Assembly (NCBI GenBank): GCA_932521035.1
Contig: OW051494.1
Location: 3,582,001-3,646,000, forward strand
DNA: 64,000 nt
Direction of reading: 5' to 3'
From: Oscheius dolichura
Taxonomy: Eukaryota > Nematoda > Chromadorea > Rhabditida > Rhabditidae
A program made the position numbers and the translations under genes. Of the stretch, positions 22,068-35,398 are shown piece by piece. Positions within the stretch are counted from its first letter, which is position 1. Each line of letters opens with the position of its first letter. The notes beneath the pieces are model-generated. The model did not search any database and was not told the origin of the DNA. It saw only the letters and a list, made by a program, of their open reading frames with translations.

Positions 22068-25000
22068 ATGTTCTGCTCCAGAGACTACCGGATGGAGTCC
22101 CCACAGAAGAGGACGCGGCCCACGTGGCTACTCTGGGTCCTGGTAGCCATCCTCGTCCTTATCCTGCTCACCTCCGCCGGCATGGCCTACGTCTTCCTCC
22201 GGTCGAAGGAGTCTCCCTCTGTGAATGCCACCTCCATACCCCTGGTCGACCCGGCTATTCTACCCACACAAGGCATCTCTTCGACGAGTACGAAATCCAG
22301 TAAGTTTTGGGCGATGCGAGGGAGGGGGACAGAGATAAGTGGCTTGGTTATTTTGAAATTTCAGCAACGGGGACTACAGCAGGGCAGACGACTACGGAGG
22401 AGGATACGACCACCTCGTCCAGTACGAGTACATCCACTTCAACTAGTACAGGCACCTCCTCCTCGTCTTCCACCTCGACCACGACCGTTTCCACCTCGGA
22501 AGCCCCGACGATCTCCCCCACCACCGAGGCCAACAAAGAGGTTCTCTCCTCCAAATCTTCTAATTCCTTCTTTTTGCAGTTGCTGTCCTCCTGCTCGGCC
22601 ATTGTTGCCGCTCGTGTTTCGTGTGCCCGAACCCTGTCCGACGTAACGTAAGTGCATTCATAAAGACATAAATACGGGCCACATCTGGCCATTCTGCCCC
22701 CTGTAAACTTCTCCCCGGGAGATACAAACCATCATCTTTCAGGGCGACCTCCCCCGATTGGTTCAGTCCCATCCTCTATAAACTGAATCTCACCGTCAGC
22801 GAGCCCCTGCCTAAGAGGAATGTCGATATCCGCGGAGCACTACAGATCTTCTTCACCATGAACAAGGACGGGAAACAGGTAGAGATTGGATTGGGAGGAC
22901 AGGCCAAGACGGCCTCTTTTAGATCTCCCTGAACGCGGCTCAATCTCTCCGGGGACTGGACGACGTGACGGTGGTCGACTGTGAGAGTGGTAAGTGGAGG
23001 AGGGAACAGGTGCCGGCGAGCTTGTTCGAGGGTCACCGCAATCCGTCACCGGGCGACGTTGCCGCCGAGGTGCAAGAGATACAAACGGCTAAAAAAAGGC
23101 GAGGGGGAAGGATTGCCAATTGACTCAAGATATCTTCTCCTATAATAAGGGAGGGTACCGTATCCCCCCGTAAACATGCCGCTATACAGGATACTTCGAG
23201 TCGATAATATTTTGAAGAGTATCGAATTCGGCCCCGTTTGTCACCTCGGGCCGTGGCATTTCTCAGTTTTTTCGAAATTGTGACTCAGGGAGAGTAGCGT
23301 CCCCGTGTCAGCTGCTGCCCTGTTTATGACCGGAAAACGGCTGCGAAGAGTCGCCATCCTCCGAACTCCATCCTCCCTTTGCAATTTGGGGAGGGGGCTC
23401 AAAGTGTTTACTAGAGAAGGAGGGGAACAAATTCCTCTCTTTCTCACAAATATGTGTCTCGAGCGGCCCGTTGTACAGTTTGCCGTGGTGATAAATTATC
23501 GGCTTTTGGGACCTGACAACCGAGACAAATAGCCTCTCGTCGTCCATCCTGCCGGCTTTTCTTCGACACATGTGGTCCGAGGACCTTTAAACCGGGCCAG
23601 CGGTCATCAAACGGCACATTCCAGGAAAGACCCTCTGTGTGTCCAAGGCCGTCTCCGAAGGTGACGTACTCTCGCTGATTCTGGATGACGCCATCACGGC
23701 CGGGACAGTTCTCCGTCTCGAGTTCCCTCAATTCGCTTCGGCCCTGCCCAAGGAGGTCACCTATCAGAAGGTGGAGAGCAGTAAACAAGGGAATACCGCA
23801 AGTATTTAGACATACATCCGGAAGATCGGGCAGAAGATGATCCGGCAGTTGATGGTTGGGTCCCGGTTGAAGAAGTCCGGAGCCAGAGCCCTCTTCCCCG
23901 CCTTTGACTCATCCCAGAGCACTGTAAGGGCACTCCTCCCTCTTCCTTTATATAGAGAATAATTATAGGCCCGTCTCTCGTTGTGTGTCAACCACTGGTC
24001 CAAATCAGAAGTCCGTTCCAACTCGCCGGCAGACTTCTCGAGCGAGCAGACCTGCTTCCGTCCCAGCCACCCCATCACCGCGGATCAGTTCGCCTTCGCC
24101 GCCACCGAGGGGACGGAACTCCTCCTGAACAACGGCACCATCGTCAATGGGCAACAGATCCCGACAATCGAGATGCTCATCGACGCCACCCAGAAGAACA
24201 AGACCGAGAAACACAAGAGCATCCAACAACACGCCGAGTCGGTACGTCCTCCCCGGTCATCCCCTCGGAGAGAAGAGTTTCCAGGTGATCTCGCAGATGT
24301 CCTCCTGGGTGCAGTTCCCCTACCCCCAGGAGAAGCTTACCCTGATCTATGCCCCCATCGCGGTGGACTATCTCTCCTCTCTGGGGATGATCACCCTGCC
24401 CGATCCGGCCTTCGAGTACTCCTACCACAACAAGTACCACGAGTCGCTGACTCGGGCCCTCGTCTCCCAGTGGACGGACGGTGCTCTGAGCACGGACGAC
24501 TGTTTGCAGGTGAGTGGCAGAGAGCCGAAAGCGATGTTTACGATGTAGCCAAAGATTGTAATATGCGCGAGTGAAGGGAGAGGAAATGCATCACATTTCA
24601 TATTCGCCCAGTGGGGGCAGGCACCTGTCCTCCCGCGTCTTTTGGATGGCCGCGGAAAGATTCGCGGTTTCGAGTTACTCTGCTGCCAGGAACAGGCTTT
24701 TGTTTTTTATACACCCAGAGTGAGAGGACTCGGCACACCATAAAGAAATTAACCCCCGTCGCGTAATAAAGCGCATTCTGCCGCCCGGGTCAGAGGTGAG
24801 AATACCGGGAGCAGGGCGACGTCTGGCGAGCAGGCGCCCGGTTGCGCCACCTTTGAGGTGACTGTATGGACAACAGAAGGCAGGGGCCCCTCACAACACA
24901 CTGGCAGGGGTCAACCCGACTCGTTACAGAGTGCCCTGACCACCTATCTGGGATGGAAACTGGACGAGACACTCGGCTACCACGACAGGGACATGAAGAA

Positions 25001-25904
25001 GGAGATCGCCGCCATCCGAGATCTCTCCAACGAGGATGGCCGCTCGGCCCGGTTCATCCGCGACCTGACTGCCAACGACTGCTCCCCGAGGGATCTGGTC
25101 ATCTTCCACACCTTGGACAAGACCTACGGATCTGACGTCGTCACGGGGATGTTGAAGGAGGCCCTGCAGAAGAAGGCCTTCTCCTACGTCTCTTTGGACG
25201 ACTGGAAGGATGCCGTGGTGACCGCTACTGGGAACGAGATGGCCGGCGCCATGCTGCAGGAATGGTTCTCCCGGAAGAATTACCCCATGATGAAGGCCAC
25301 CATCCACTCACAGCAGATTGATATCCAGGTAGGAAGAGGAGAAGAATAGATACCGGCCTCTTTCAGCAACTGACCACGAATCCCTGGAGGATGGCCATGG
25401 AATTCGCCGGCTCGAAGGGGAAGTACACAGTGGAATTGAACCAGCTGCAGCAGGCCGTCCCCTTCGCTTCCGACGACTACGTAGTCATCGACCCCGACAG
25501 GAAATCCGCCGCCTTCGTCGTCTACGACGTGGGTTACTCCATCCCTTCTCTCAATCGCTATATTCCAGGCTGATGGCTACAGCCGGCTCAAGCGATGCTG
25601 GGACTCGAGGACCTGCCCCGCCAGCCAGGAAAACTTGAAGTCCATCTTCCGGGACTTTGGAGCCGTCCTCCGCAGCAATACCCTCGAGCCGATGGAGGAG
25701 AGGGACAAGGCCAAGTGGAGGGACTTCTTACAGGTTCGTCCCCATCCCCCCTCCTCCTAAAATAAGTGATTTCAGTTCGCCCGGCCGCACATGGAAGTGA
25801 AGGCACGGTGCTGCGTCTCCTACATTTTGAACCAGGCAGCCCCTGAGCAGGACTGCTACTGGAGTACGGAAGAGTGCAAAAAGCTGCGATTCGGCCGGAT
25901 TTGA
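22068..25904 (+). CDS. M1-family aminopeptidase-like membrane protein, catalytic zinc site lost
   Basis: Thirteen exons (22068-22299, 22365-22540, 22580-22647, 22743-22878, 22923-22989, 23601-23770, 23810-23923, 23969-24241, 24285-24509, 24930-25328, 25367-25528, 25569-25733, 25776-25904) give 771 residues. It is a type II membrane protein: short basic cytosolic end, anchor at ~20-43 (WLLWVLVAILVLILLTSAGM), Ser/Thr stalk (~80-140), then the M1 fold with SPILYKLNLTVSEPL, GARALFPAFDSSQ and YLGWKLDETLG. Where active enzymes have GAMEN and HEXXH-QW, this has SSLGMITLPD and RALVSQWTDG: both zinc His and the catalytic Glu are replaced. A pseudoenzyme acting by binding is likely. Introns 5 (611 nt) and 9 (420 nt) are exceptionally long here. 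Confidence 0.85.
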
Positions 25905-26254
25905 GTGATCTCCCCGTGACGTGCCCATCCTCCTCCTCTTCTTTCATACCTCCTCCTCCTCAAATCATGTTGTATACAGTCCTTCCGGTCCTTGCTCAAC
26001 CCCCTGTCCCCCTTCGCCCCCTCCTCCTCCTCCTCCTCAAAGAGAGCTTTGCCTTTCCTTGCCCCCAGACGTGTATTTTCTCTTCTCATCGTCGTCTCCT
26101 CACATATTATTATTATTTTTATTATTAAATATTCACAGACTAGAATGTACCCTTTTTGAGATTATTTGTATTGGTTGGTGGACGGGAGGATAGGGAGAGA
26201 GAGAGAGAGATGAGCAGGTTCAAGTGAAGAGGCACGGAGGAGAAAAAGAGGCAG
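25905..26254. other. intergenic between convergent genes
   Basis: CT-rich then AT-rich DNA with a GA repeat near 26195-26210. No gene seen; should hold both 3' ends. Confidence 0.4.
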
Positions 26255-27590
26255 TTACGAATCCATTTTACAGCTGTTCGACGTCGGAGAGCAGTTCGGA
26301 TAGACCTGAACAGGACGGGGATCAATATAAGGAGAGGGGACTACCTTGAGGCTGGGGTGGTCGAGGTCTCCCCGGTTGGCTCCCTTCGCCGCGTGGGTCG
26401 ACAGCCCGGGCCCGAAGTTTTTCACACAGACACATCGCTCCGATTTGTCCGATTTGTCCACCAATAACCTTCAAGTCCTCTCGTTTTTTCGGCACAAAAA
26501 CTGTCTGACCTTGGCACTCCGGCCCAATCTCGCTGGATACCGCCAGATTTTGTCGAACACCACACTCGGCCGCCGCTGTTCTGATGCCACTCGGAATTAC
26601 ACGGAGGGAAGACCTGGAAGAAGCCATTCTGGGTGGGGCAAGAGGGAACAGTACCTCTGCTTCGGCTGCCTTCGACTGTTTGAATTCGATAGCCGCGTCT
26701 ATTCGCGACAGAACCTAAACCCCCGTGGATATATGGATGGATGCGGCAGACCTGTTTGAGGACCTCGGTCGGTTGTCCCTGGGTGTCGTAGTATCGTCCG
26801 ACGACCACCCCCACCGGGATGTAGTCTTTCTCGTAGAACGAGATCCAGTCCCTTATTCCTAGAAGGATTTCTCAAATGGAATACTTGGCCTACCAAGCAG
26901 ATCGTCGTGGGAGAGTCCCGTCGTATCGTCGATCAATCCTTTTTCTGTGAAGTCGCCCGTAACGAAGGCCCGTGTCCCGTCCTTTCCTAAATTTCTTCGT
27001 TTTTTTTTCAAACTGGGCTGCCCCAACCAGAAAAGAAGTGGTATCCTCCCCCACTTCCATAGTGTTTTTTGCCTTTGTCCACATTAAAAACTCGACCCAA
27101 AATCGCCAAATAGATAGGTCTAAAAGATGGGGTATAAAGAAAAGGGAAGAAGGGCACCGCGACGTCCGGGACCCGTCAAAAAGAGCCAATTGTTCCGGTG
27201 TTAATATCTGCAATTCACCCTCTACGTGAACATTTGCATCGATATTCTAAAAAATAGAGAAAATGTAAAAATAAAAAGGGAAAAGGACCTTTATATCGTC
27301 GGCCGTGGCTTTTCTTTTGGGCATTTTCATATTTTCTTTGGCGTCTTCCCACATATCTCGAATCCATTCCAGCCTATCTTTTGTATATTCGCACTGAATG
27401 GGGAATCTTTTTAAAAAAAAATAGGGGACTCGCTCACTTCGTCTAATTTATCAATAGCCCAAAGGGTCAAATTTTTAACTCCTACATCATAATAACTGCT
27501 GATGAAAGAGACGACGGCCACATTGACGGCTATATACACAAGGGCTGTTGTATAGAGGGAGGGGGTGAAGGGAAGACCCCGTGAAGGCAT
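26255..27590 (-). CDS. neuferricin (CYB5D2-like cytochrome b5 domain protein)
   Basis: Eleven exons (27590-27578, 27544-27438, 27393-27289, 27246-27164, 27119-27028, 26986-26894, 26858-26752, 26714-26655, 26613-26510, 26468-26345, 26305-26255) give 312 residues. A signal-anchor (MPSRALVYIAVNVAVVSF) precedes LQILTPEQLALFDG, YLAILGRVFNVDKGKKHYG (heme-binding b5-type motif with His), FFSGKDGTRAFVTGD and RDWISFYEKDYIPVG. The C-terminal Cys domain has FPPCNSEW, RVWCSTKSGG, ERCVCVKN and NRGDLDHPSL, as in human CYB5D2. Family members bind heme and are linked to neuronal differentiation and cell survival. GC content falls along this gene from its 3' to its 5' exons. An alternative upstream start around 27743 exists in the same frame. 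Confidence 0.92.
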
Positions 27591-29104
27591 CCAAAAGAGA
27601 AGAAGAAACTCTTGAGGAAGTCCTCGGCGGCAAAGAAATGCAAGGTCGCAATGGCAGAGAGCAGAGAAACCGCGGCGCTGACACAACAGACACAAGGAGA
27701 CAACAGCTGCGCCCGCCCGAACTTTGTGGAGTCGATTTTTCATCTTTTTATGCTTTTACTATATCTCATTGTAAGGGTTTTTCGTTTGAATTAGAAATAT
27801 TCAAGTCTGGAACTGCTTTTTGAGTATAGAAAAAGCAGTTATTAGATTTTTCTGATGTCTTGAAGGGTTCTCCTAGATCGGGCTATTCAGTTTACACACA
27901 CCATTCTTCAAAAAAAAACTATCTGAATGCTGATCGTAATGAGCATAGAAGTCGGCATCAAGATATTCGAGGAATACGGAAGTTGTACTAATTTTCGGAT
28001 TGATCCTGAACAACAACTGCTGTCCCATGAACTATGGGAGGTCGGTTATTTCAAGTGATCCTTTACTTGAAATAACCTCAATTGAGTTGTTAGTTTGAAA
28101 CCAAGTTGCCTATATCTTCAGAAGGCACATTTGGTATGGATCTAGTCGTTCTATGGACTGTCACTGTTTATCACGTAAAGTAAATACGCCGTCGTAGCGA
28201 GCCTCTAGTGATCTCTAGAAGGTTCTACGCACAAGATTGTGCAATGCTTCCCTGACCGTATATAAAACCTTATCCAATAGTTCTTTGCCCATCTCGATAT
28301 TGGGCAGACGTTATTTTTCTTTGTTGATCGTCTTATTTCCCGCCCATCGCAATATCGTAAACAGGCGATCGTTGGAGATAACGTGACAGCTAGCTGCCGC
28401 CACAGTCTCATTGTTTACCATTCTCCCTGTTCGTCTCGTTCATTCTGCGATTTCCCTTGTCGCGACAACGTGTATCTTTTTTTTTGTACAAGTCTATATC
28501 TGATCAAAGATTGTATAGCAAGCATTTCTTCTGTTGTAAGAGCGACCAACAAGGTTATCCTTGCATTAGGCTTTATCAGTTGTCACTGCCTATCTGAGCT
28601 GTCAACTACCGGCCCATTACTTTCAGAGGCCAGAATTTTCTTGCTTGTGTTCTCATTGTGACTCGCGTTATAAGTAACCTCATAGTACACTACATTAGTG
28701 TTATATTATTGAAGGGATACTTTATATAACAACTTGCTATAAAACTATCCCCAATTGCGTGGAGAACATTGGGAGACTCCTGCTTGCGGCGCCATCGATC
28801 CACTCTGTTTTTGAACCATCACGTGCTGTGTTGCCGCTATTGCGATATAAAACTGTCAGCTTTCTAAGCGACCTTCCGCGATATTAAATGTAATGATTTT
28901 TATTGCCACTTAGTTGGAACTCTTCTTCCTTTTCAATCCATTTTATCGCCTAAAATATTCCCAACATTCTCGATTCTTTTCGATAGTCGTTTTCACAACC
29001 ACTCGTGATCAGTGACTAAATATGTCGATTCTCTTTCTTGTTTTACCTTTTTGCTCTGCCTCGTCTTGTATAGCAACTTTTTATTTTCAGAACAAGCTAC
29101 CAAG
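27591..29104. other. intergenic, AT-rich, no gene recognised
   Basis: About 1.5 kb at the start of the AT-rich domain. It contains a 13-bp perfect inverted repeat at 28044-28077. Frames of 60-90 codons near 28205-28661 lack any family likeness. The final stretch before 29105 ends in an acceptor (ttttattttcag) 14 bases upstream of an ATG. Confidence 0.4.
28044..28077. repeat. perfect inverted repeat, 13-bp arms, 8-nt loop
   Basis: GGTTATTTCAAGT (28044-28056), loop GATCCTTT, then ACTTGAAATAACC (28065-28077), exact reverse complement. It would form a stable hairpin; no gene is attached to it. Confidence 0.8.
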
Positions 29105-29342
29105 ATGTCTAGTGCTGAGCAGATGGCTGCCGAATTTGAGGTTGATGGAGGACCTGTACGTTACCATTTAGAGCGGTGTATCAATTAATTTTCTTTAGGA
29201 AATCTCCGGTACCAACGGAAAACGCGGAAAGGCTGATCGCGTAGAGCACAAACATGCCAATCCAGGCAACGACACACGTCGCATTGTCCAAAATGCTCAG
29301 AACGGAGAGGCTAAACGAAGGGAACCCAGCGGCGGCAAGTAA
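29105..29342 (+). CDS. small basic protein, unknown
   Basis: Two exons (29105-29155, 29199-29342) across a 43-nt intron encode 64 residues: an acidic start (MSSAEQMAAEFEVDGGP) and a Lys/Arg/Asn/Gly-rich remainder (GTNGKRGKADRVEHKH ... NGEAKRREPSGGK). No membrane span or signal peptide. The acceptor-like tattttcag 14 bases before the ATG suggests a spliced 5' end. Highly charged composition suggests an intrinsically disordered, possibly nucleic-acid-associated protein. Not recognised. Confidence 0.6.
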
Positions 29343-29565
29343 ATGTATGTTCGTCATGTTTCGTCATTTTATGCTTTTCTATTCAGCGCTTTTCATCTCC
29401 AATCTTCGCACCCTTAGTCCTGCTCTTTCCTATCTTCTCTTCTACTGCTGTATGTAACTCTACGGGACCTACAATTCCTCTGCACCGCTGGATGCAGTTT
29501 TTTTATTTTCTACGTGTACAGATGTTGCTTAGTTTTGTTATATAAATGTGCGAAGGTAATCTTGA

Positions 29566-29692
29566 AATCCTACGCAATAATGGGCAGATCTCTCTGTCTG
29601 TCCGTCAGACCTGCCGTCTGTTCTAATCCGATGGTTAGAGAAGCAGAAAAGCCGACGGTCAACTTTAAATCCTAACGGCGGCATACTTGTAT
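29566..29692 (+). repeat. dispersed repeat, copy B (intergenic)
   Basis: 127 nt related to the reverse complement of 3058-3237. Both copies begin AATCCTAC and end GCATACTTGTAT, with the same internal blocks in the same order; copy B is shorter by internal gaps. Could be a MITE/SINE-like element or a structured non-coding RNA. Confidence 0.7.
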
Positions 29693-29701
29693 GCGTTATA
29701 A

Positions 29702-29707
29702 TTTATT
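29702..29707 (-). terminator. poly(A) signal (TTTATT on + strand)
   Basis: AATAAA on the minus strand, 24 bp beyond the RNF113 stop codon. Confidence 0.6.
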
Positions 29708-29730
29708 GAACTGGAAATATACAGTGGTTG

Positions 29731-31297
<1,567 letters not shown>

Positions 31298-31401
31298 ATC
31301 TGGCCTGAAAACGTACTTTTTTTTAAAGCGATACATAGTTCAAGTATTAAAGAGAATATTTAAAGTTATATCAAATAAGAGGACAGATGCTAAAATTTTA
31401 T

Positions 31402-32239
31402 TCAGTAAATACTGAGATTTTTAAAGGATACAAGCTTATTTTCTAACGAAATAGAAGATTCTTTTAGATTGGGATCAAAAAGAAGAGATTTAGCGCCATA
31501 ATCTCGAGCTCCCAAGTAGTCTTTACGGATGCTATCACCGATGTGTAACATTTCTGTAGGGTGTATTAGATCAAAATGTTTAAAAACTACATCAAAAATT
31601 TTGGGATCGGGTTTTTCGTAACCTAACTCGCCACTAGCTACAATTATATCAAAATAAGGAGCTAATTTTAGCTGATTAAGTATACTACGTAGACGAAAAT
31701 CAAAATTAGAGAGAACCGCTAGGGAAAAACCACGGTGGCGTAGATGTGTTAGCATATTCTCAACCTAAAAGAACAACATAAAACGGTTTTTAGCTAAAAA
31801 AAACCTCTGGATCTACAATTTTCCAAGCTTTACCATCAGCAAAATATTCGAAAAGTTCATTTGCTGTTTGCTGAGCAATATTTTCATCACATTTGGTTAT
31901 CGCACTCTGAAAAAGGCGCATGATGCAAGATAAAAACAAACACACCTTTTTGATACTATTTGAAACTACTTCTGCCCACCATTTCAAGGCTCCACCAGAT
32001 TTGTGTCCAAAACAAGGGTGTTTCTGTGAACAATCATGCAATGATTTCAAAAAAGTTGCATCCATTTTGTTGCGATCGCAAGTAATCCCCCGCTTTTCGG
32101 CAAAGTCGCAGTATGTTTTAGAGGGTGGCTCTTGTGGACAAATCAGAGTATTCATGGCATCAAGGCTCACTACACGGGTAATTCGTGGAACATCACTGTG
32201 AATCTTCCTAATACATCCAGCAAGCTTGAGCGTCCTCAT
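31402..32239 (-). CDS. HAD-family hydrolase, HDHD3-like
   Basis: Three or four exons. MRTLKLAGCIRKIHSDVPRI leads into RVVSLDAMNTLICP (motif I; the usual D-x-D-x-T appears as DAMNT, keeping the first Asp but not the second). The cap region has GALKWWAEVVSNSI, then SLAVLSNFDFRLR (motif II Ser), GYEKPDPKIFDVVF (motif III Lys) and LHIGDSIRKDYLGA (motif IV Asp). This is the order of HDHD3-type phosphatases. The changed second Asp of motif I may weaken phosphatase chemistry. It ends 105 bp upstream of the RNF113 start on the same strand, typical nematode operon spacing. Confidence 0.85.
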
Positions 32240-32446
32240 GCGCTCTAGAAATTAGCATAAGAACGTAATAGAGTAAGGTAAATCAGAGATAAAAGAGGCA
32301 ACGGTGAAATAAGTTGTTTTCGATAATTCGGATGCAGCGCCGGAGCGAAAATAGCGTCGAATTTTAAAGGACTGCTTTGGCGCGATTTGCGGCAAAAATT
32401 GTTGTCTTCTCGTCTGCTCTTCAGTATTCTTCTAAGCGCTTATAAG

Positions 32447-32992
32447 ATGGTAAGTACATTTGTTCTCTGTTGAGTTCATACAGCTTATACCAACAAATGA
32501 AAAAGAGTAGTTGATTTGCTGAAAACCCTTATAACCCAAGCTACAACTATCTTTCTGTTTTCAGGTTCAAGAGCTTTTCTTTGAAATACTTCACAAAAAG
32601 CAGCATATATTCTGTGACGCAAAAGATAATGTACCTGTCATTGAATTAAAGCGAATAATTGAAGGAATAACAAAGGTTCGCCAGAATGAGTTTCTTGATA
32701 TATCAATAAAACAGGTTCCTGTGAATAAGCAGTCGTTAGTGAAATTTAATGAGGAAAATACTTTTGAATCTTTTACTCCTCTCGATGATCGAAAAACGCT
32801 AGGAGAATGCGGGTTCACCGCTACCAATGCTAAGGTATATATTATCTATTTTTTTTATCACCAGGACCCTAGGCTCAGTCACCCGCCTCTATCGGTCTCT
32901 ACTTGGAGGGAGAATCCGGACCAGCTGTAGCGGAGCTATCAAGTCCTCCACCTATTCCTGATGCCATGCGAAATGATAATCCGCAAGAATGA
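32447..32992 (+). CDS. elb-1: elongin B
   Basis: Four exons; the first coding exon holds only the ATG, followed by a 115-nt intron. The protein is ubiquitin-like: VQELFFEILHKKQHIFCDAK, VIELKRIIEGITK, then LDDRKTLGECGFTATNAK matching the elongin B DDGKTLGECGFTSQTA region, and the tail AQSPASIGLYLEGESGPA then PPPIPDAM. The last exon is read from the acceptor after ccctag, which restores the family frame; an earlier AG would give an unrelated tail. Elongin B with elongin C is the adaptor of cullin-2/5 ubiquitin ligases and of the elongin complex. UTP25 begins 160 bp downstream. Confidence 0.93.
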
Positions 32993-33152
32993 AATGAATA
33001 CAGTTTGTAATGATTTTTATTGTACACTGAATAAGATCTTAACATGAACAGTACGATTGCACATAGTAACTTATACATGGACTGGATACGAGGAAGATCC
33101 TACTTTTTTATTTAATATTCAATTAATGGAGTATTATACAATGCTTTTTAGA

Positions 33153-35398
33153 ATGTCACTCCGCATTACAAGGAAGAGGAAATTATCAGAGAATGAGGTG
33201 AACAGTGAAAACACCATCAGCGATCACTTCTCGCAATTTATTAGTCGAAAACTCAACGACTCGGAACGGGAAAGTTTAAAACAACAGAAGAAGCTGAGGC
33301 AATCTACAAAAGTTGTTCTTCCAGGCATTGGAAACGCCACAATATTTTCAGGAATAGATTCTTTGGTAGGTCTATTATTTTGTAAATGACAAACGTTTAT
33401 ATAATTTTAGATCAGTGCAAATCTGTCTCCAGAAAATCATAATTGGAATAATGACCTTACTAAAAATTTCAATAGTTTACAAAGTAAGTTTTTATTCTGT
33501 TGAATAAAAGTGTTTAGAGAACTTGTCACCAGAAAGTCAAACGTACTACAATTTTATCACTCAGTATATGGATCTATTGGCTTATCCCTCTTCCAAAGAT
33601 TATAGAGTAGCTTTTTATTCAAGTCTAAAACACGAAGTTTAGAATGTTTACATGGCACATATATTAAATCACATACTGAGAACACGTAATACGGTCATCC
33701 AAAATAAGCAGCGGCTTCAAGCTGCTGAAGAAAACGTAAAACATCTTTGTATCATTATTTGTTCTTCCAGAATAGCGTAACAGAAGAACTGATCGAATCT
33801 CTCAGAGATCAAGGATTTGTTCGTCCAACTGTACTTATTCTTTGTCCCTTCAAAAAAGATGCATATGATTTAATGGAACGGTTGAAAACTTTAGTATTTG
33901 GAGGTTTTGTTTTTCTTATATGCATGCATTTTTTATAGATTCAAAACCTAATATAATGAAAGCCGACCGTTTTGAGTCGGAATTCTCCAGTCCTGGAATG
34001 CCGGATTTTGATAGCGCCATCGATGAAGAAACTCGAGTTAGTGGCGCAAGACATGTTTTAAATCACATTTAGGAATTATTATCCGGTAACAATGACGATT
34101 GTTTTCGATTAGGAATAGCACTTTCTAAGAAGACACTAAAGTTATTCGAACCGTTTGAAAGATCGGACATTTTACTCTGCTCACCGCTCGGGTTACGCAT
34201 GATTTTAGAAAAAGAAGGTGAAGCAGAAAGTCATCTAATTTCTAGCCTCAATATTACAATACTCGATATGGTTGGCCGATACTTCGCTGATTTACTGTCC
34301 CATTTTTAGGCGGATATAATGCTTCAACAAAATTGGCAGAATGTGACGTTAATTTTTAATAAGTTACTGCAACAGCCTTCAAAGATTAACGCTGATATTT
34401 CTCGTGTGCGTCAATACTTCCTAGGTATTGCATACTTCTCTTTTATTAATTGAATTATCAGATGGTGATACGAAATATTTCCATCAGATCCTCACATTTG
34501 CCAAGCATGCACATGAATTAATTTCTGCTTTAATTTACCAAGAATCAATGAATCATAGAGGGCTGGTCATATCTCAACCTCTGCAGGAAGGTACTCTAGA
34601 CGCGGTTGGTTTTAGCATATTCATCTCCATGTATTCCCTTTAGATTTTAATACCATTATGCCAAGAATTGCATAAATTCGATTGTAAAGCTACAGGCGAC
34701 CAATCCGATTCTCGATTTGAATATTTTAAAAATCAGGTAGCTCTTTTTCTTTATAATTAAAATGAGTATAGATTCTTCCTATGCTGAAACCTCATTCTTG
34801 TGTATTTATACCTTCCTACTTCGATTTTGTTAGAGTAAGAAACCATATGAAAAGAATGGAAGAAAGCTTTGTAGCATGTCACGAGTACGCAGATAGGGAC
34901 AAAGTTAGTTTTAAATAGTAGTTCTACCTGACTAATTAATTTTTCAGATCACTCGAGCAAAAGATATGTTCTACCATGAGAGAAAAAGTATTTTATTAGT
35001 TACTGAACGTTTCTATTATTTTCACAGGCGGAGGATTAGAGTAGACAAATTTAAAACCACTAATTTGGTTATTTAGGGCATAGATCACATGGTATTTTAC
35101 CAGCTCCCTTCACATCCAAAGTTCTATTCTGCTTTTATAAATATGGCGAGAGAGCAGAAAAGCATGCGATTTAAAGTGAGTTTATACTATAAATCTAGTG
35201 TTTGTCTTCCCCATCATTGAATAAATTTGCAAAATGGGGTAGACACAGCCGCAATAGCACAAAAACTCTATTTATTTGCAGGCCGTCTTACTCTACAATA
35301 AATTTGACCGTACACGACTGGAGAATACTTTTGGCGCGGAAATGGCGGCAGGGATACTGGCTTCTAAAAAAGCCGTTCAAGCTATAGTGTCCGAATAG
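33153..35398 (+). CDS. utp-25: UTP25, U3 snoRNP/SSU processome component (DEF family)
   Basis: About a dozen exons with 35-60 nt introns. Recognisable blocks in order: LKQQKKLRQSTKVVLPG, YYNFITQYMDLLAYP, HILNHILRTRN, GFVRPTVLILCPFKKDAYD, ILLCSPLGLRMILE, HSCVFIPSYFDFVRVRNHM, SILLVTERFYYFHRRRIRG, MVFYQLPSHPKFYSAFINM and LLYNKFDRTRLENTFG. These match the helicase-like but ATPase-dead Utp25/digestive organ expansion factor family, needed for 18S rRNA maturation in the nucleolus. An acceptor (gctttttag) lies one base before the ATG. Some internal exon joins are approximate. Confidence 0.9.

Noticed and set aside
28205-28661. Opposing 68- and 92-codon frames
   Set aside because: No family likeness, no splice context, low-complexity hydrophobic content.
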